DNA of 64,000 nucleotides from Noviherbaspirillum sp. UKPF54 (GTDB lineage: Bacteria; Pseudomonadota; Gammaproteobacteria; Burkholderiales; Burkholderiaceae_D). The stretch's first letter is position 1, and the number at the start of each line of letters is the position of its first letter. A model generated the notes under the pieces. It had not been told where the DNA came from. It saw only the letters and a program-made list of their open reading frames with translations, and did no database searches. The position numbers and the translations under genes are program-made. The DNA is taken from contig NZ_CP040128.1 of the NCBI RefSeq assembly GCF_007874125.1, positions 3,968,001-4,032,000 on the forward strand, given 5' to 3'. Shown here one piece after another: positions 60,877 to 64,000 of this stretch.

Positions 60877-62283
60877 TCAGAAACCGAACGCCGTCTTCAG
60901 CAAGCCGAACACCTTGGTGTTGTCCAGCGTGCCCTTGAACACCTTGGCGCCTGCGCCGGTGGCCAGCAACTTGACGTCGCCGCCGCCATGCGTCTCGCTC
61001 GCCAGGCGCACGCCGCTTTCCTGCTGATAGCTATCGGCCAGCACGGTGGCGCTGTCGAGGCTGGCGCGCAGGTTGGGGCGGTGCGGGCCGTTGCCGAACA
61101 CTAGCGTGGTGTAGGTGTTGCCGTCGGCATCGGTGGATGGCTGGCCGTCGCGGTAGCCGCGGTTGATGTCGAGGATCGGATTGCCGCGCTTGCCATAGCC
61201 GTTGAAGGTCAGCGTATGGTCATGGTCGGCGGTTACCACGATCAGGGTGTTGGCCAGCGTCGGATCGGTCTGTCTGACCTTGTCCAGCGCCGCCTGCACC
61301 GCGTCGTCGAAGGCGATGGTGTCGACCAGCGCGCGCTTGGCGTTGGTCGCGTGCAGCGCGTGGTCGATGCGGCCGCCTTCGACCATCAGGAAGTAGCCGT
61401 TCGCGTTCTGCGACAGGATGTCGATTGCCTTGGTCGTCATCTCGGCCAGGCTGGGTTGGTTCGCGCCTTCACCGAGCGGCGGGGTGGCGGTACGGTCCAG
61501 TTCGTATTCCAGGTGGCTCTTGCTGCTGTAGAGACCGATGAATTTCTTGTTGTTCGGCGCGGCATTCATGTCGGTCTTGGTGGCGGCCACGGTGTAACCC
61601 TTGGCGGCCAGCTCGGCCAGCAGGTCGCGGCCGTCGGCGCGGCCCTTCGGATTGGTGGTCGCGTCATACGGCGTGAAATGGTTGCGCCCGCCGCCCATCA
61701 GCACGTCGACGCCGTCACCCAGCGCACTGTTGTAGCCGGCGCCGCCCGGCACCGCCTGCGCCGCGATCGCATACTGCGCGTCGCGGTGGCATATGTGCGC
61801 ATAGGTGGCGGCCGGAGTGGCGTGCGTGAGCTCGGTGGTGGTGATGGCGCCGACCGCCTTGCCCTTGGCCTTGGCCAGTTCCAGGATGGTGGCGACCGGC
61901 GTGCCGTTCGACGGCGCGCAGTTGTTGATGGTGGCATTGCCGTTGCCATCCTTGCTCGGCGCCACGGCGACCGTGTTGGACGACATCGACAGCACTTCGT
62001 TGTTCATCTTCACGCCGGTCATGTAGGCCGACATCGACGGCGCGCTGTCGGTGGTCTGCGCGTCGTTCGAAAAGGTCTTGATGCGCGCGGTGCGCTCCAG
62101 CTTTTCGAAGTTGAGTGCGCCTTCTTCCTTGACCTTGTAGATGCGCGCGGCGGTGATGGTGGTCGGGCCCATGCCGTCGCCGAGGAAGAAGATGACGTTC
62201 TTGGCTTCGCCGGCGGCGAATGCCGGAGCGGCCAGGGCGGCGTGGGTAGCGATAGCTGCCGCGATGAGGGTGCGTTTGATCAT
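60877..62283 (-). CDS. Alkaline phosphatase (secreted)
   Basis: 468 residues from the ATG at 62283 (AGGAGAACCCACC). Signal peptide 1-23 ('AAPAFA'). 'VIFFLGDGMG' holds the first metal Asp; the nucleophilic Ser is in 'TTDSAPSMSAYMTG'. Further ligands are in 'HATPAATYAHICHR', 'MVEGGRIDHALHA', 'TADHDHTL' and 'ETHGGGDV'. PhoA-type periplasmic phosphomonoesterase. It is a tandem paralogue of the next upstream gene (28-base gap) and would be transcribed from the Pho-box promoter at 63.8 kb. Confidence 0.94.
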   Translation of the reverse strand: MIKRTLIAAAIATHAALAAPAFAAGEAKNVIFFLGDGMGPTTITAARIYKVKEEGALNFEKLERTARIKTFSNDAQTTDSAPSMSAYMTGVKMNNEVLSMSSNTVAVAPSKDGNGNATINNCAPSNGTPVATILELAKAKGKAVGAITTTELTHATPAATYAHICHRDAQYAIAAQAVPGGAGYNSALGDGVDVLMGGGRNHFTPYDATTNPKGRADGRDLLAELAAKGYTVAATKTDMNAAPNNKKFIGLYSSKSHLEYELDRTATPPLGEGANQPSLAEMTTKAIDILSQNANGYFLMVEGGRIDHALHATNAKRALVDTIAFDDAVQAALDKVRQTDPTLANTLIVVTADHDHTLTFNGYGKRGNPILDINRGYRDGQPSTDADGNTYTTLVFGNGPHRPNLRASLDSATVLADSYQQESGVRLASETHGGGDVKLLATGAGAKVFKGTLDNTKVFGLLKTAFGF

Positions 62284-62311
62284 GGTGGGTTCTCCTGTAT
62301 TCGGGGCGGCG

Positions 62312-63739
62312 TTACAGTCCGGTCGCGTTGCGGACCAGGGTGAACACTTGCGTGTTGTCGATCGTGCCGAGGAAGCTGTCGGCGCCCTTGCCGATCGCGC
62401 CCAGGAAGACGTCGGTGCCGCCGTGCGTTTCGCTGCCGGCCGCCATGCGCACCACCGCTTCCTGGTGATAGGTGTCGGCGCCGGCGGTGCTGTCGTCCAG
62501 GCTGGCCATCGCGGAACGGCTGCTCTGGGTGCGGTTTTCACCGTTGCCAAAGCCGATGATGGTGTAAGGCGCGCCATCCAGGTCCTTGGCCACCGAGCCG
62601 TCCACATAGCTCTTCAGTACGCCCAGCACGCCGGGGCTGCCGGCGGCGGTCTTGCCGGTGCGCTTGGCATAGCCGTTCAGCACCAGCGTGTGGTCATGGT
62701 CGGCGGTGACCACGATCAGCGTGTTCTTCAGGGTGGGGTCGGATGCGCGCGCCTTGTCGAGCGCGGCCTTGATCGCGTTGTCGAACGCGACCGTGTCCTG
62801 CAGCGCCTTCTTGGCGGTGGTTTCGTGCAGCGCATGGTCGATGCGGCCGCCTTCGACCATCAGGAAATAGCCCTTGTCGTTCTTGTTGAGGATGTCCATC
62901 GCCTTGGTGGTCATCTCGGCCAGGCTCGGTTCCTTGGAGGCGTCGCGGTCCAGGTCATAGCTCATGTGGCTGGAGGTGAACAGGCCCACCAGGCGGTCGG
63001 TCTTGGCCGGGTCGATCGCGTTGAACTCGCCGGCATTGGCGGCGTAGGCATAGCTCTTGGCCTTCAGCTCCGCGATCAGGTCGCGGCCGTCGGCGCGCTT
63101 GCCGCCGGCGGACACCGGCAGGAAGAATTGCCGGCCGCCGCCGAGCACGACGTCGATGCCGTTCGCGCCCAGCGCGGCATTAAAGCCGGCGCCGCCCGGC
63201 ACCAGCGCGGCGGCGATATCGTTTTCCAGGTCGCGGTGGCAGATGTGCGCATAGGTCGCCGCCGGCGTCGCGTGGGTGACGCGGGTGGTGGTCACCACGC
63301 CGGTCGAAAGCCCCTTGCCCTTGGCGATTTCCAGCAACGTCTGCACCGGCTGGCCATTGCTGCTGCCGCAGGCATTGGCCAGCTTGTTGCCGTTGGCATC
63401 GGCCACCGGATCTTTGGCGATGGTGTCGGACGACATGGACAGCACTTCATTGTTCATCTTCACGCCGGTCATGTAGGCTGACATCGACGGCGCACTGTCG
63501 GTCACCTGCGCATCGTTGGAAAAGGTTTTCACGAACGCGGTCTCGGGCAGCGTGTCCATGGTGAGGTCGCCGTCTTCGCCTACCGCATAGATGCGCGCCG
63601 CGGTCATGGTGGTCATGCCCATGCCGTCGCCCAGGAAAAAGATCACGCGCTTGGGCTCTTCCGCCGTTTGCGTGGCGGTGCCGCAAGAACTCAGTAATGC
63701 GGCCGTCAGCACGGCCGCGATGATTCGTTTTGTCATCAT
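62312..63739 (-). CDS. Alkaline phosphatase (lipoprotein)
   Basis: 475 residues. Of two adjacent ATGs, 63739 is spaced best (GGAGG, 6 bases). Lipobox 'LLSSC' (Cys near 19) shows membrane anchoring. Active-site motifs match the paralogue: 'IFFLGDGMGMTTMTAARIY', 'VTDSAPSMSAYMTG' (Ser nucleophile), 'GGRIDHALHE', 'TADHDHTL' and 'SETHGGTDV'. Releases phosphate from organic esters under starvation. First gene of the operon lipoprotein phosphatase, secreted phosphatase, His-rich protein. Confidence 0.94.
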   Translation of the reverse strand: MMTKRIIAAVLTAALLSSCGTATQTAEEPKRVIFFLGDGMGMTTMTAARIYAVGEDGDLTMDTLPETAFVKTFSNDAQVTDSAPSMSAYMTGVKMNNEVLSMSSDTIAKDPVADANGNKLANACGSSNGQPVQTLLEIAKGKGLSTGVVTTTRVTHATPAATYAHICHRDLENDIAAALVPGGAGFNAALGANGIDVVLGGGRQFFLPVSAGGKRADGRDLIAELKAKSYAYAANAGEFNAIDPAKTDRLVGLFTSSHMSYDLDRDASKEPSLAEMTTKAMDILNKNDKGYFLMVEGGRIDHALHETTAKKALQDTVAFDNAIKAALDKARASDPTLKNTLIVVTADHDHTLVLNGYAKRTGKTAAGSPGVLGVLKSYVDGSVAKDLDGAPYTIIGFGNGENRTQSSRSAMASLDDSTAGADTYHQEAVVRMAAGSETHGGTDVFLGAIGKGADSFLGTIDNTQVFTLVRNATGL

Positions 63740-63766
63740 TTCTCGCCTCCAGCTTGAAAAATTGCC

Positions 63767-63821
63767 AATGTAGAGGCGAAATATGACGGCGACATGAAGC
63801 TTGCATGACTGTTTAATGACA
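63767..63821 (-). promoter_or_regulatory. Double Pho box and -10 of the phosphatase operon
   Basis: On the minus strand TGTCAT, AGTCAT, CTTCAT and CGTCAT start every 11 bases (plus-strand 63816-63821, 63805-63810, 63794-63799, 63783-63788), the direct-repeat layout bound by PhoB. A TACATT -10 (63767-63772) follows after 10 bases, the standard PhoB-activated geometry with no -35. Confidence 0.85.
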
Positions 63822-63932
63822 CGCCGCGCCACGTTCAAGGTCGTTCATATCGGGCGCGGGATGTTGCCGCCGCACGCGGATGGCGATTATCCTGTGTGCC
63901 GCCATCAAGGCACGAAATCTGGAAAGGAAAGC

Positions 63933-64000
63933 ATGATGAAACTACTGTCGCAATTCGCCCTGGCGGCCGCGCTCGGCCTGTCTTATGCATCGTCGGTGTT
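63933..64000 (+). CDS. Start of a secreted protein (partial, runs off the right edge)
   Basis: ATG at 63933 (a second at 63936) after GGAAAGGAAAGC. The 22 visible residues (MMKLLSQFALAAALGLSYASSV) are a typical signal peptide. Product unknown. Divergent from the phosphatase operon; the Pho boxes do not face this way. Confidence 0.7.
   Translation, partial: MMKLLSQFALAAALGLSYASSV

Overview
The window is about 65% G+C chromosomal DNA with dense, strongly biased coding. The set of families points to a betaproteobacterium of the order Burkholderiales, most likely family Oxalobacteraceae (Massilia / Noviherbaspirillum / Herbaspirillum-like). The evidence is DUF3182 plus hydrolase, two FadA/FadB-style gene sets with TetR regulators, a second short FtsH, an SHP-DHC-cytochrome b cluster, a RhlE helicase and PhoB-type tandem phosphatases. 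The taxonomy is inference; there is no rRNA, tRNA, phage, IS transposase or CRISPR array in the window.

Layout. 1-3.8 kb: end of an MgtC-type membrane protein, a CapV-like patatin phospholipase, and a translationally coupled DUF3182 / alpha-beta hydrolase pair. 3.8-4.1 kb: no protein gene, but a candidate small RNA ending in a strong terminator. 4.1-13.6 kb: fatty-acid block (TetR regulator, divergent thiolase and FadB-type fusion; on the other strand acyl-CoA dehydrogenase, CoA-transferase/racemase, acyl-CoA ligase and a FabH-like synthase). 13.9-19.1 kb: glutathione transferase, 1-Cys peroxiredoxin, an FtsH paralogue, a 270-bp nested inverted repeat, a frameshifted DUF2905 gene and a DUF2804 gene. 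19.2-22.3 kb: second fatty-acid block (TetR regulator with a clear operator, SCP-x-like thiolase, acyl-CoA dehydrogenase). 22.3-25.4 kb: hairpin-rich leader with a secreted hydrolase, then the SHP / diheme cytochrome c / cytochrome b operon. 25.4-33.4 kb: regulators, a DMT exporter, a GST, a hydrolase, a MerR-CMD operon, a GNAT, a diacylglycerol-kinase-like protein with a phosphoesterase, and an AraC-GyrI regulator. 33.4-39.9 kb: lipoprotein metalloprotease with a co-translated secreted protein, a four-gene operon (hydrolase, VOC, DUF1294, ferredoxin), a lipase and an outer-membrane protein. 40-44.8 kb: Dps, PBP1A, AraC/LysE pair. 44.9-48.4 kb: an auxiliary-type tryptophanyl-tRNA synthetase behind a trp attenuator, then two small membrane-protein genes and a LysR gene. 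48.5-59.6 kb: diguanylate cyclase, RhlE, a membrane protein of unknown function, a 1632-residue poly-HAMP hybrid histidine kinase and a REC-GGDEF-EAL response regulator. 60-64 kb: a His-rich secreted protein and two tandem alkaline phosphatases under a double Pho box.

The strongest unexpected signal is at 45.38-45.55 kb. A promoter leads straight into a 15-residue leader peptide with tandem Trp codons. It is followed by mutually exclusive pause, antiterminator and terminator hairpins, directly upstream of a short, Gram-positive-like TrpRS. This looks like ribosome-mediated attenuation of a conditionally expressed tRNA synthetase. Other notable items are the nested inverted-repeat element at 17.5-17.8 kb, the CCUCC-bearing candidate sRNA at 4.0-4.1 kb, the QseB/PmrA-type box and start-codon palindrome of the SHP operon, the poly-HAMP kinase built from six 276-bp repeats, and the orphan CapV-like phospholipase.
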